Assembly (NCBI GenBank): GCA_021203815.1
Contig: JAJQAL010000023.1
Location: 3,878-40,406, forward strand
Direction of reading: 5' to 3'
From: Coprobacillus sp.
GTDB taxonomy: Bacteria; Bacillota_I; Bacilli_A; RFN20; CAG-826
Length of the DNA stretch: 36,529 nt
Shown here: piece by piece, positions 7,663 to 16,110 of the stretch
How positions within the stretch are numbered: position 1 is the first letter of the stretch
How the letters are laid out: each line of letters opens with the position of its first letter
The notes under the pieces: model-generated
What the model was told of the DNA's origin: nothing
What the model saw: only the letters and a program-made list of their open reading frames with translations
Databases searched by the model: none
Made by a program: the position numbers and the translations under genes

Positions 7663-8373
7663 ATGAGTGAAGAAATTATTTTAGAAGCTAGACATCTCTG
7701 TAAGGAATATCAAAGCGGGCCTAACGTAGTCAAAGCCATCAATGATTTTAATCTCTCCGTAAGAAGAGGGGAACTTTTAGTGGTTTTAGGACCGTCTGGC
7801 GCCGGGAAGACGACACTTTTAAATCTTATTGGCGGGATGGATGTCCCCACAAGTGGAGAGCTATATGTAAGCGGCGAAGATATTGCTAAATATAATAGTA
7901 AACAGCTCACCGATTTCCGCCGTAATAGTGTGGGTTTTGTTTTCCAGTTTTATAATCTTATGCCTAATTTAACTGCAAAAGAGAATGTTGAACTCGCTTC
8001 CGAGCTTAAAAAAGACTCCTACACCCCTGAAGAAGTTCTTACTAAAGTTGGTTTAGGAGACCGACTAGATAACTTCCCCGCTCAGCTTAGTGGAGGCGAG
8101 CAGCAGCGTGTCTCAATTGCGAGAGCGGTCTGTAAAAATCCTGACATCATATTATGTGATGAACCAACTGGTGCTCTTGACTATAGCACCGGAAAAATGA
8201 TCCTCGCTCTCCTTCAAGACTTTTCTCGTCATGAAGACAAAACAGTAATTATTGTCACTCATAACTCCGCTTTAGCGGATATGGGGGACCGTGTTGTTCA
8301 TATAAAAAACGGACAAATTGAAAGTATTGATACGAATGAAAATCCTAAACCAATAGAAGAGATTTCCTGGTAA
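7663..8373 (+). CDS. ABC transporter ATP-binding protein, LolD/MacB type
   Basis: Cytoplasmic ATPase of a MacB/FtsE-type exporter. 236 aa, one domain. Walker A is GPSGAGKTT (about residues 45-53), the Q-loop lies in [18 protein letters not shown], the signature is LSGGEQQR (about 145-152), Walker B is [12 protein letters not shown] and the switch His is in VTHN (near 205). The sequence is of the peptide/antimicrobial-export and cell-envelope-stress class common in Firmicutes. The stop overlaps the permease start by one base (TAATG), so the two form a unit. Upstream lie an extended -10 and a palindrome. The substrate is unknown. Confidence 0.93.
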   Translation: MSEEIILEARHLCKEYQSGPNVVKAINDFNLSVRRGELLVVLGPSGAGKTTLLNLIGGMDVPTSGELYVSGEDIAKYNSKQLTDFRRNSVGFVFQFYNLMPNLTAKENVELASELKKDSYTPEEVLTKVGLGDRLDNFPAQLSGGEQQRVSIARAVCKNPDIILCDEPTGALDYSTGKMILALLQDFSRHEDKTVIIVTHNSALADMGDRVVHIKNGQIESIDTNENPKPIEEISW

Positions 8374-10412
8374 TGACAACTTATACAAAAACAATTTTCC
8401 GTATGTTTAAACAAAATAAGGGCCGTTTTGCCCTTATTATTTCGATTATTGCTCTCTCTTTACTTTTATGTAGCGGCCTTGGTATTACCCATAGCGCGAT
8501 GGAGAAAAGCTATAACTCGGTGATGCAAGAACAGCTTGTTAGTGATTTTATCGTTAAATCCACTAGTGAAGATGGATTTGGGGATGACTACGATACAATA
8601 GTTAGTGAGATTATAGATGGCGACCCCTCTGCGAGTATTGATGGCTATTTTAGCGCGGACTACACCATTAGTTTAGTCGAGCAGGGTATTGCCGAAAGTA
8701 GTGAAGTAAACGCGCGAATATATTCTGGAGATCTTCAAAATAGAGAGGTTAATTCCTTAGAGCTATTAGAAGGAAGATTCCCAACTAGCGCTAATGAATG
8801 CGTTTTAGACACCCCAAATGGTTTTCTTATCCCCTATGAAATAGGGGATACTATTACATTTACTAATCTATTTAGTAGCGCCGTAGATGAAATTAATGAC
8901 GCTATTGGCTTTAGCGTCATTGATTCATTAGACGATGTCTCTTTAACAGTCGTGGGCTATGTTCAAAGTCCTCTTTACTCCACTGGGGAGAGAGAACCAA
9001 TGCTAACGGAAGATTTATCGGATGTCACTGACCTCACTGAAATAAGCGAATATATCGATACGATTATCTATGTTGATAGTGGGTATGATGTCTTTAGTCT
9101 CGACTCGCTTAATAACTCATTAGCGGAGCTAAAATCCACTCTTAGTGGACTAGGTTTATCTGAGGATATTTTATCTCAAATTCCAGAAGAAATAAGCGCC
9201 CCAGTTAATGAACTTGCTGTCCGCTTTAATAGTGATTCTTATTCCCTCTTTTCAAGAGAGCATAAACAGCTCATGGAAGAAAAAACCCCGCTAATAGAGG
9301 GTATTTTATCGGATATTAATGCGGAATTTATGACACTAGAAGATAACGTTGGCTATAGCTATTTCACTTCATTTGGGAATAAAATGCTTATCATTTCGAT
9401 TCTTCTTCCCATCTTCTTTATCCTTGTTTGTTCTCTTGTTATTTCTATTACGACTTCAAGAATGGTAAACGATGAAAGAGCGATGATTGGCTGCTACACT
9501 TCGCTAGGTATTCCTAGGAGTAAAATCATCTGGAAGTATTTCCTCTTTAATCTGATAGTTATTCTTTCAGGCGCTGTTATTGGAATTGTTGTTGGGATAT
9601 TCCTTGTCCCCGCCATTATCTACCCATCATATTGCTCTGTCTTCCATATGGGCGCTTTAATGTTCAGCGGTAATATATGGCTTGGACTCCTTTTAAGTGT
9701 AGCCCTTCTTGTCATTGTCCTTCTTATCTGCTATTCCGTTATTAACGCTAATCTAAAAGAGTCACCCGCTTCCCTTCTTCTTCCTAAATCTCCAAAAGCC
9801 GGACAAAAAATCTTCTTAGAAAAGATTCCCGCTTTATGGAAGAGAATTAAATTCTCCATGAAGTCATGCTTTAGAAATATCTTCCGTTATAAGAAAAATA
9901 TGATTTTAACAATTATCTCTGTTTTAGGAAGCGCCGCTTTGATTATGGTGGGCTTTGGTCTACTCGATAATAGTATCGCTTTGGTGGATGATCCTTTATA
10001 TGGCTCAGTTGCTGGACCAATTCTCATAGTTTCTATTTTCGTCCTAGTTTTAGCAGGTTTATTATGTCTTCTTATTCTCTTTAACCTCGTTAATATGAAT
10101 ATCACGGAGAGGACAAGAGAGCTGTGCACTCTGAAGGTTCTTGGCTATCATGATCAAGAGTGTCTTTTATATACATCAAGAGAAGTACTTATCCTATCCG
10201 CAGCAGGCGGAATAGTGGGAATACCTATCGGGATGCTCCTCGTTTATGTCATCTGTGTGTGGCTTGACTTTGGAAGACTAGGTAATATGAATTGGTACTC
10301 GTATGTTTTAACTTTTATCTATGTCATTGTGGTCGCTCTTATCGCTAATATCCTTCTCTATCCAAAGATAAAAAAGCTCGATATGAACGAGTCCTTAAAG
10401 TCAGTAGAGTAA
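8373..10412 (+). CDS. ABC transporter permease, FtsX family
   Basis: 679-aa integral membrane partner of the preceding ATPase. One N-terminal membrane segment (about residues 15-38) precedes a large extracytoplasmic domain to about residue 335. Three membrane segments follow in about 335-460, then a cytoplasmic link (KSPKAGQKIFLEKIPALWKRIKFSMKSCFRNIFRYKKN). A second FtsX-like module has a membrane segment near 510 and three more in about 550-670, ending ...LDMNESLKSVE. The two FtsX modules in one chain suggest it works without a second permease. Translation is probably coupled to the ATPase (TAATG). The stop codon is inside a palindrome shared with the converging gene. Confidence 0.9.
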   Translation: MTTYTKTIFRMFKQNKGRFALIISIIALSLLLCSGLGITHSAMEKSYNSVMQEQLVSDFIVKSTSEDGFGDDYDTIVSEIIDGDPSASIDGYFSADYTISLVEQGIAESSEVNARIYSGDLQNREVNSLELLEGRFPTSANECVLDTPNGFLIPYEIGDTITFTNLFSSAVDEINDAIGFSVIDSLDDVSLTVVGYVQSPLYSTGEREPMLTEDLSDVTDLTEISEYIDTIIYVDSGYDVFSLDSLNNSLAELKSTLSGLGLSEDILSQIPEEISAPVNELAVRFNSDSYSLFSREHKQLMEEKTPLIEGILSDINAEFMTLEDNVGYSYFTSFGNKMLIISILLPIFFILVCSLVISITTSRMVNDERAMIGCYTSLGIPRSKIIWKYFLFNLIVILSGAVIGIVVGIFLVPAIIYPSYCSVFHMGALMFSGNIWLGLLLSVALLVIVLLICYSVINANLKESPASLLLPKSPKAGQKIFLEKIPALWKRIKFSMKSCFRNIFRYKKNMILTIISVLGSAALIMVGFGLLDNSIALVDDPLYGSVAGPILIVSIFVLVLAGLLCLLILFNLVNMNITERTRELCTLKVLGYHDQECLLYTSREVLILSAAGGIVGIPIGMLLVYVICVWLDFGRLGNMNWYSYVLTFIYVIVVALIANILLYPKIKKLDMNESLKSVE

Positions 10413-10428
10413 TATACTTTGTATATTA
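10410..10428. terminator. Hairpin shared by two convergent stop codons
   Basis: Perfect 8-bp arms TAATATAC (10410-10417) and GTATATTA (10421-10428) enclose TTT. The left arm begins with the TAA of the plus-strand permease, and the right arm ends with the complement of the TAA of the minus-strand kinase gene. Downstream on the plus strand is AAACTTTTCTTTT. It probably serves both directions weakly; the stem is AT-rich. Confidence 0.55.
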
Positions 10429-11286
10429 AAACTTTTCTTTTAGTGTTTTAGCGCATTCCTCTGCGTTATCTAGAAAATAGGAGGCCACTCCCTTAAAGTC
10501 GATGCCAAGCGCATCGTTTTCTTTATCATCCGCTTTAATCGTTGCGACGATATACCACTGAAGGGAGAGATATATTCGGTAAAGATAAAATCTCTTATAT
10601 GAGTCGATATTAATTTCATCTTTAAAGTAGGCTTTAAGTAGCTCAAGTCCGTCTTCCATCCTATCATTACTAAAGGCGCTAATATCATAGACTGGATCTC
10701 CATACGAGGCGAATTCAAAATCGATTACGTAGTAGCGCCCGCTATCGGAGAGGATAACATTACTCCTTTGAAAATCGTGGTGACATAAAGTGTGAGGAAA
10801 CTGCTTTAAATAATCGGAAAAAGAGAGAAAATACTCCCAAATTGCATTAAATCTAGGGTCTAATGCGCTCTTATCTTTTATGTAATTAAGGTAGAATCCC
10901 ATATTATCTTTTAAGTCTAATGTTGTCATTCCCTTAACATCGAGATTATGGAGATTATGAAGGAGTTCTGCAACTTTTTCGACATCGTAGTCTTCGATTT
11001 TATTGAGGGAATTACCATAAATATAAGAGTTAATTTTAACTCCAGTCTTTGGGTCAAAATAGATGCTCATAGAGGTAAGCCCCGCTTTAAACGCGGCCAT
11101 TGAGGCTTTCATCTCATTACTTCGATTTATGGTCTCGCTCGCAAACTCTGTGGGTACATAGTAAATGTAGTTACTATCTCTAGCTTCCACTAAATAAGAC
11201 TTATTCGTCATCCCGCCTTCAAGCTGAAATATGACCGTGTAGTCTCCACTAAAAATATCATCGAGTAAATCTTTATCGAGGTCCAT
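10426..11286 (-). CDS. LicA/choline-kinase-like phosphotransferase (APH superfamily)
   Basis: 286-aa cytosolic kinase of the choline/ethanolamine and aminoglycoside kinase fold. Near the N-terminus, LEGGMTNKSYLV (about residues 22-33) matches the nucleotide-binding loop of LicA and choline kinases. The catalytic Brenner motif is CHHDFQRSNVILSD (about 168-181), and the metal-binding VIDFEFASYGDPVYDIS follows at about 188-204. The most likely role is phosphorylation of choline, ethanolamine or a related small alcohol for surface decoration. No nucleotidyltransferase (licC) or choline transporter lies alongside, so the substrate is open. The TATAAT box is 6 nt from the ATG, with no ribosome site. 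It converges with the ABC exporter. Confidence 0.8.
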   Translation of the reverse strand: MDLDKDLLDDIFSGDYTVIFQLEGGMTNKSYLVEARDSNYIYYVPTEFASETINRSNEMKASMAAFKAGLTSMSIYFDPKTGVKINSYIYGNSLNKIEDYDVEKVAELLHNLHNLDVKGMTTLDLKDNMGFYLNYIKDKSALDPRFNAIWEYFLSFSDYLKQFPHTLCHHDFQRSNVILSDSGRYYVIDFEFASYGDPVYDISAFSNDRMEDGLELLKAYFKDEINIDSYKRFYLYRIYLSLQWYIVATIKADDKENDALGIDFKGVASYFLDNAEECAKTLKEKF

Positions 11287-11292
11287 ATAGCT

Positions 11293-11298
11293 ATTATA
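11293..11298 (-). promoter_or_regulatory. -10 box 6 nt before the kinase start codon
   Basis: TATAAT on the minus strand ends 6 nt before the ATG at 11286. Initiation would fall on the start codon, giving a leaderless mRNA. No convincing -35 or Shine-Dalgarno. Confidence 0.5.
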
Positions 11299-11334
11299 AA
11301 CTATTTAACCCTTTCTATCTTATTTTATTTAAGA

Positions 11335-11356
11335 AAATAGCCCATAAGGGCTATTT
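11335..11356 (-). terminator. Terminator downstream of tRNA-Ser(GCT)
   Basis: Perfect 9-bp stem, AAATAGCCC with GGGCTATTT around a 4-nt loop, 10 nt after the tRNA CCA end on the minus strand. The following T-run is short (TTTCTT). Confidence 0.7.
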
Positions 11357-11366
11357 ATAATCTTAA

Positions 11367-11457
11367 TGGCGGAGTAAGAGAGACTCGAACTCTCGCGCCA
11401 GTCACCCGGCCTACCTCCTTAGCAGGGAGGCCCCTTCACCAACTTGGGTATTACTCC
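11367..11457 (-). tRNA. tRNA-Ser (anticodon GCT)
   Basis: Acceptor GGAGTAA pairs with TTACTCC, with G discriminator and encoded CCA. The anticodon stem CCTCC/GGAGG encloses loop CTGCTAA (U33, anticodon GCU, reading AGC/AGU). A long class II variable arm lies between the anticodon and T arms, and the T-arm is GAGAG-TTCGAGT-CTCTC. 91 nt, normal for tRNA-Ser. Confidence 0.95.
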
Positions 11458-11465
11458 ATTAGTGA

Positions 11466-11494
11466 ATAATAACAAATTGTTATTATTTTTTCAA
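11466..11494 (-). promoter_or_regulatory. tRNA-Ser(GCT) promoter with internal palindrome
   Basis: On the minus strand, TTGAAA (11494-11489), a 17-bp spacer ending in TGT, and TATTAT (11471-11466), i.e. an extended -10. The tRNA begins 8 nt later. The spacer and -10 form a palindrome (AATAATAAC and GTTATTATT around 5 nt). The -35 begins only 5 nt past the proS stop. Confidence 0.65.
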
Positions 11495-11498
11495 TTAA

Positions 11499-12932
11499 TT
11501 AATATGCTTTTGCGATATAGCAAACCTTCTCGGCTTTCTTACCGCAGACAACGCATTTATCATCGACGGGGAGCTGATTAAAAGGCATACAGCGGATAGT
11601 AGCGCTCGTCTCATCCTTAATCTTTTTCTCACACTCTGGATCTCCGCACCACATCGCTTTCGCGTAGCCTTTATTTTCATTCATAAGCTCCACTAGTTCA
11701 CGATAGCTATGAACTTCATAGGTATGACTATTTAAGAAGTCAGAGGCTTTTTTGTACATCTCGTTATGAATAGTTTTAAGTAAAGATTCCACGGATTCTA
11801 CGAGGTTTTCTCGGCTTACTGTTACTTTTTCCCCATCATTTCTTTTAACTAGTGTCACGTTTCCTTTTTCGATATCACGGGGACCAATTTCAAGGCGAAT
11901 AGGAACCCCTTTCATCTCGTATTCAGAAAATTTCCATCCCGCTGATTTATCGTCGCTTTCATCGATATCCACTCTAATCCCGGCTTTCTTTAACTCTTCA
12001 TAAACGAGGCGGGCCTCTTTAATAACTCCCTCTTTTTGCTGAGCAATTGGAATAACGATTACCTGAGTGGGAGCGACATAAGGAGGTAGGACTAGTCCAT
12101 TATCATCCCCATGCATCATAATAAGAGCCCCTATTAATCTCGTCGAGGTTCCCCATGATGTTTCATGAGGGGTATAGACTTTCCCATCTCTTCCCTGATA
12201 GGAGACATTAAAGGCTTTGGGGAAGTCCGTTCCAAAGTAGTGGGTAGTGCCGCACTGAAGGGCCTTACCGTCTGGATTAAGTGACTCGCAGGAATAAGTC
12301 TCTTTAGCCCCCGCAAACTTCTCTTTATCGGATTTTATGCCTTTTACAAAGGGAATTGCGAGTAAATCTCTCGCCATTGTGTCATAAATATCAAGGATAT
12401 TTAATGCCTCGTGACGGGCTTCTTCTTCGCTCTCATGAAGAGTGTGACCCTCTTGCCAAAGGAACTCGCTTCCTCTTAAGAAAGGTCTCGTGGTCTTTTC
12501 CCATCTCACGACAGAGCACCACTGATTATAGAGAAGTGGGAGATCTCTATAAGAGGAAAGAATTCTTGAGTAGTACTCGCAGAAAAGTACCTCTGAGGTT
12601 GGTCTAATAATAAGTCTATCTTCGAGTTTATCTTCTCCGCCGATAGTTGCGATAAGGGTCTCTGGGGCAAAACCTTTTACATGCTCTTTTTCTTTATTAA
12701 AAAGGGACTCATTTATGACGAGCGGCATATAGACATTTTGATGTCCGGTTTCCTTTAACTTTTTATCGAGATATTCTTTTATGTTCTCCCATATAGCGTA
12801 GCCATATGGTCTATATATAATAAAACCTTTGACCGAGGAATAGTCCATTAACTCCGCTTTACGGCAGACATCAGTGTACCATTTTGCAAAGTCGTCTTCT
12901 CTTCTCGTTATTGATTCGTTTTTTATTTCCAT
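11499..12932 (-). CDS. proS: Prolyl-tRNA synthetase, archaeal/eukaryotic type
   Basis: Class II synthetase charging tRNA-Pro, 477 aa. This is the short ProS type 3 found in archaea, eukaryotes and some bacteria including Mollicutes relatives, without the INS editing insertion of ~565-aa bacterial ProRS. Class II motif 2 is seen in NQWCSVVRWEKTTRPFLRGSEFLWQEGHT and motif 3 in GTSTRLIGALIMMHGDDNGLVLPP. The C-terminal domain has a zinc-like cysteine set (CGDPEC near residue 428, CVVCG near 460) and ends with the characteristic Tyr. An AAAGGA ribosome site lies 8 nt before the ATG. The gene starts 12 nt after the GGDEF/EAL-like gene, so both are likely co-transcribed. Confidence 0.96.
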   Translation of the reverse strand: MEIKNESITRREDDFAKWYTDVCRKAELMDYSSVKGFIIYRPYGYAIWENIKEYLDKKLKETGHQNVYMPLVINESLFNKEKEHVKGFAPETLIATIGGEDKLEDRLIIRPTSEVLFCEYYSRILSSYRDLPLLYNQWCSVVRWEKTTRPFLRGSEFLWQEGHTLHESEEEARHEALNILDIYDTMARDLLAIPFVKGIKSDKEKFAGAKETYSCESLNPDGKALQCGTTHYFGTDFPKAFNVSYQGRDGKVYTPHETSWGTSTRLIGALIMMHGDDNGLVLPPYVAPTQVIVIPIAQQKEGVIKEARLVYEELKKAGIRVDIDESDDKSAGWKFSEYEMKGVPIRLEIGPRDIEKGNVTLVKRNDGEKVTVSRENLVESVESLLKTIHNEMYKKASDFLNSHTYEVHSYRELVELMNENKGYAKAMWCGDPECEKKIKDETSATIRCMPFNQLPVDDKCVVCGKKAEKVCYIAKAY

Positions 12933-12944
12933 CTTTATTTCCTT

Positions 12945-14720
12945 TTATATTTTTGAAATCTGCTCTATCTTATCGAGTTTCTTCTTCTCTACGGGAAGAA
13001 TCATTTCGCTATAATATGATATAACGTCACTAGAAACTAAATCAATTCCTGATCGAATTATTAATTCGATCGTGGTCCAGTTATCGATATCGGTGGCGAT
13101 GATTGGCTTTTTATATTTTAGGAGCGATTCGAGTAGACTATGAATACTAAGTCTAGTCTTATTTGAGGTCTTAACCTCTCCAATTAAAGAGGAGCCCACG
13201 ATAAAGTAATCAAAGTTACGGTAAATCTTCGTATCAAGGAGGAGGTTTCGATCTTTCATCGACACTCCAATTTGAAAGCCTAGGGCTTTAATCTCATCCA
13301 TCTTTTCTTTAAAGACTTCTGCGTCCTCTACGTTATGACTGACGTCTTGCTCGCTAAGGAGGATAACAAGCGTTATATCGTCGATACGAGGAATCTGGGA
13401 GAAGATCTCACTAATATTATTAATATTAACCATTGAAACTGGATAGAATAGTCGGGCGTTTCTTGATGGCGTCTCCGCGATATATTTGGTAATGATATTT
13501 CGTGAGGCCTTGGCAAATAGGTCTCTATTTTCATTGAGTTCATAAGCGTAATACATCGTCTCTTCAAAACTCACAAACGGAGTGTCAAAGAGTCTAATAT
13601 TCGCAAAATAGCCATACGTCTCTCTGTTTCTTGAGTCAACGATTGGTCTATAGACGTAGTGCATGAGGTTATTTTTAATAAGTCTATTAATATAGTCTTC
13701 ATACTGAGAGAAGTTAGTCTCTTGATAAGAAGAGATAGTTTGATAAATATAGAAGGGTTTATTCTCTTGGTGCGCGTATGTCGCGGCGCTTTGTCCCTCT
13801 TTAATTAGGGAGCGGTAATTATGATAGAACGCGGAGTTAGGAACCACGCCTATAGAATAGGTAATTCTCTCTTTGAAGTTATTAACTTCAATCGCTTTAT
13901 TAAGGGCTTTAATAAGGGAGGAGACGAATTGAAGCGCATCATCGGTGCTTGTCATTCCTAAATCAAAGACAAAGAGCTCGTTTTCACTGACATCGAGGAT
14001 CTTTTTAGGGTGATGAGAATCGCTTGCAAAAGGATAGATTTCGTTTCTTAGGGTCATCGCCACAAACCCTTCCTCTTTATCGGTGTTTAAAACGGACTGC
14101 TTAATATGGAAGAAACGGATACAGAAGGAATATCCTGTCGGTTTTTTCATATTATTGATCGTTTTAGAAATAGTGGCTTCATCGGTAAGCCCAGTCTTTC
14201 CTTTATACGTCTTCTTCTTTTTCTCACTATTTGCGGGAGTGATGTATTTAAGGATATGTGACTCGAGGTGGATAAGCCCGCTTTCTTTATCGTAGTGGAG
14301 GAGTTTTAAAAGGGAGAAGTAAGGAGTCTTACTCCCTTTAACATGGATATCCGCTTGAAGATATTGCTCAACATTTTTTTGATTTGTTTCGATATCATTT
14401 ATCCATTTTTTCACTCTTGCGATATCGTTAGGATGGAATCTTTTATAGAAGGTATCGAGACTAGTGGTCTCTTTATTTCTTAGATTAGTTTTATTAAAAT
14501 AGGTGACACTTTTATGAATGGTGTCAACAATATAAACCCTTGAAGTATTAGACTCCCCAAGAAGTCTATTTTTACTCACCTTGTTATGATGACGGATAAC
14601 CAAAAAGGAAATAAGAAAAGCGATAATAACAATTAGCGCAAACAAAATAATTCCAAAGAGGAGATCAAAGGCTAAATCGTTAAAGTTCCAGTAGTCGATA
14701 TATAAAGTGGGGCTATTCAT
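12945..14720 (-). CDS. Membrane-anchored degenerate GGDEF/EAL-like protein
   Basis: 591 aa. One N-terminal membrane helix lies at about residues 17-43 (FDLLFGIILFALIVIIAFLI), with a cytoplasmic remainder. About 50-170 resembles a PAS-like sensory segment (FYKRFHPNDIARVKKWI). About 195-325 has GGDEF-type secondary structure pattern (LFVFDLGMTSTDDALQFVSSLIKAL ... YSIGVVPN), but no GG[DE]EF. About 335-580 resembles an EAL domain (YEDYINRLIKNNLMHYVYRPIVDSR), with FANIRL where EALLR should be, so the catalytic Glu is lost. It probably neither makes nor cleaves c-di-GMP. It may be a receptor, scaffold or diverged enzyme. Domain calls rest on pattern recognition. Its promoter is 8 nt from the ATG and proS is 12 nt downstream. 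Confidence 0.65.
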   Translation of the reverse strand: MNSPTLYIDYWNFNDLAFDLLFGIILFALIVIIAFLISFLVIRHHNKVSKNRLLGESNTSRVYIVDTIHKSVTYFNKTNLRNKETTSLDTFYKRFHPNDIARVKKWINDIETNQKNVEQYLQADIHVKGSKTPYFSLLKLLHYDKESGLIHLESHILKYITPANSEKKKKTYKGKTGLTDEATISKTINNMKKPTGYSFCIRFFHIKQSVLNTDKEEGFVAMTLRNEIYPFASDSHHPKKILDVSENELFVFDLGMTSTDDALQFVSSLIKALNKAIEVNNFKERITYSIGVVPNSAFYHNYRSLIKEGQSAATYAHQENKPFYIYQTISSYQETNFSQYEDYINRLIKNNLMHYVYRPIVDSRNRETYGYFANIRLFDTPFVSFEETMYYAYELNENRDLFAKASRNIITKYIAETPSRNARLFYPVSMVNINNISEIFSQIPRIDDITLVILLSEQDVSHNVEDAEVFKEKMDEIKALGFQIGVSMKDRNLLLDTKIYRNFDYFIVGSSLIGEVKTSNKTRLSIHSLLESLLKYKKPIIATDIDNWTTIELIIRSGIDLVSSDVISYYSEMILPVEKKKLDKIEQISKI

Positions 14721-14728
14721 ATAGCCTT

Positions 14729-14737
14729 ATTATATCA
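14729..14737 (-). promoter_or_regulatory. Extended -10 promoter 8 nt before the GGDEF/EAL-like gene
   Basis: Minus-strand TGA-TATAAT ends 8 nt before the ATG at 14720. A leaderless start is predicted. AAGG in the gap would be transcribed only if initiation is further upstream. Confidence 0.55.
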
Positions 14738-14803
14738 CTTTTTATGAATTTTCCATTCATAAAGAAAAGCATAATAAATATTAATAAAATAACCCCTATT
14801 TTA

Positions 14804-14812
14804 TGGTATAAT
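14804..14812 (+). promoter_or_regulatory. Extended -10 promoter of tRNA-Ser(CGA)
   Basis: TGG-TATAAT lies 9 nt before the first tRNA base, so the transcript would start within 2-3 nt of the mature 5' end. Divergent from the minus-strand promoter at 14729-14737. Confidence 0.65.
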
Positions 14813-14821
14813 CAATCGCAT

Positions 14822-14912
14822 AGAGGAATACCCAAGCGGCCGAAGGGGGCAGTTTCGAAAACTGCTAGGAGATTAACGTCTCGCGGGGGTTCGAATCCCC
14901 CTTCCTCTGCCA
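14822..14912 (+). tRNA. tRNA-Ser (anticodon CGA)
   Basis: Acceptor AGAGGAA pairs with TTCCTCT, with G discriminator and encoded CCA. D-arm CCC...GGG. The anticodon stem GCAGT/ACTGC encloses loop TTCGAAA (U33, anticodon CGA, reading UCG). A long variable arm (GAGAT...GTCTC) marks a class II tRNA. T-arm GGGGG-TTCGAAT-CCCCC. Confidence 0.95.
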
Positions 14913-14979
14913 TGAAGTATTTATTAAATACTATTGATAAATATTTATTGATACATTACAATAATTAACCGATAAAAAA

Positions 14980-16110
14980 ATGGAACCAGAACTGTTAGCT
15001 GATGCTAGTATAGATCCTCTGAGTAGTCTCACCATATTGGCCGACGATGTGTCAAGTGGCTCGATTTTTTCGTTGCCTAACTGGGCCTGCTGGCTCCTCA
15101 TTGTTTTGATGGTAATTATATGCGGCCTCCTTTCAGGCAGTGAAAACGCTTTTGATAACTGCAATAAATACCATTTCAAAGTCCAAGCGGAAAAAGGAAA
15201 AGTCACCGCTAAACTAATAACGAGATTTATCGATAAGTTTGATAATACCCTCACCACTGTTTTAGTGGCGAATAACGCCATTCAAACGCTTATGTCCTTC
15301 CTTGGGGCCATGGTTTTCTATGGAATGTTTAAAGGGGAAAACGCGGAGACTGTTGAAGCGATAGTGGCCACCATTGTCATGGCGGTTATTGTCTATGTTT
15401 TCTCCGATACGATACCAAAAATCCTCTCCGACACTATTCCTAATACCATGGCGGTTATTTTAGTGTGGCCGGACTTTATTATTTCCATTATTATTTGGCC
15501 GGTGGCGATTTTATTCCGTCTCATGCTTAAAGGCGTGCAAAAACTCTTCCACTTTAAAGATGAGTCTATCCTGACAAAGGAAGACTTTATCGAGAAAGCG
15601 GATGAAGCGCTTTCAACAGAAAACTTTAATAACGAGGAAGAAGAACTTTTTGAAGATAATGAAATCGAACTTATCGACCGTACCTTCACTTTTGATACCA
15701 TCTCCGCCTGGCAGGTCTATACTCCACTTAATAAAACCGTGTCGATTGATATTAAAGATTTAAACGCGAGCTATGTTAATAGTTTTATCTTGCTCAATGA
15801 ATACTCCCGTTTCCCTGTCTATGAAGGGAGAAAGAGTAATATCGTCGGTGTCCTTTCTATTAATAACTATTTTAAGGAATATGGACTAGATCCCCATGTG
15901 GACGTCAGAAGCGTCTTACTCCCACCGGTATTTGTTTATGATGACGAGAAAATCGATGAAGTGTTTAATACGATGAACAGTGAGCAGATCCACCTCGCTA
16001 TCGTCAAAAATAGAGAAGAAAAAGTAATCGGGATGATTACCCTTGAGGATGTCCTCGATGTCCTCGTCGATAAGAATAATCCCGCTCAAGTAGGAGAGAC
16101 TGTCTTATGA
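14980..16110 (+). CDS. DUF21/CBS membrane protein, CNNM/CorC family, first of a tandem pair
   Basis: 376 aa. After ~38 residues comes a CNNM (DUF21) membrane domain with hydrophobic segments near 39-58, 95-118, 127-150 and 158-185, containing the family's small-residue/Asn pattern (LLSGSENAFDNC, VLVANNAIQTLMSF, VYVFSDTIPKIL). An acidic linker leads to a CBS-pair domain (about 232-370), ending ...IGMITLEDVLDVLVDK. It lacks the C-terminal CorC_HlyC domain of its neighbour. The family is linked to Mg/Co efflux and Mg homeostasis. The next gene begins inside its stop (ATGA), so the two may form a heteromer. No Shine-Dalgarno precedes the ATG; a TACAAT box at 14957-14962 is 17 nt upstream. Confidence 0.85.
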   Translation: MEPELLADASIDPLSSLTILADDVSSGSIFSLPNWACWLLIVLMVIICGLLSGSENAFDNCNKYHFKVQAEKGKVTAKLITRFIDKFDNTLTTVLVANNAIQTLMSFLGAMVFYGMFKGENAETVEAIVATIVMAVIVYVFSDTIPKILSDTIPNTMAVILVWPDFIISIIIWPVAILFRLMLKGVQKLFHFKDESILTKEDFIEKADEALSTENFNNEEEELFEDNEIELIDRTFTFDTISAWQVYTPLNKTVSIDIKDLNASYVNSFILLNEYSRFPVYEGRKSNIVGVLSINNYFKEYGLDPHVDVRSVLLPPVFVYDDEKIDEVFNTMNSEQIHLAIVKNREEKVIGMITLEDVLDVLVDKNNPAQVGETVL

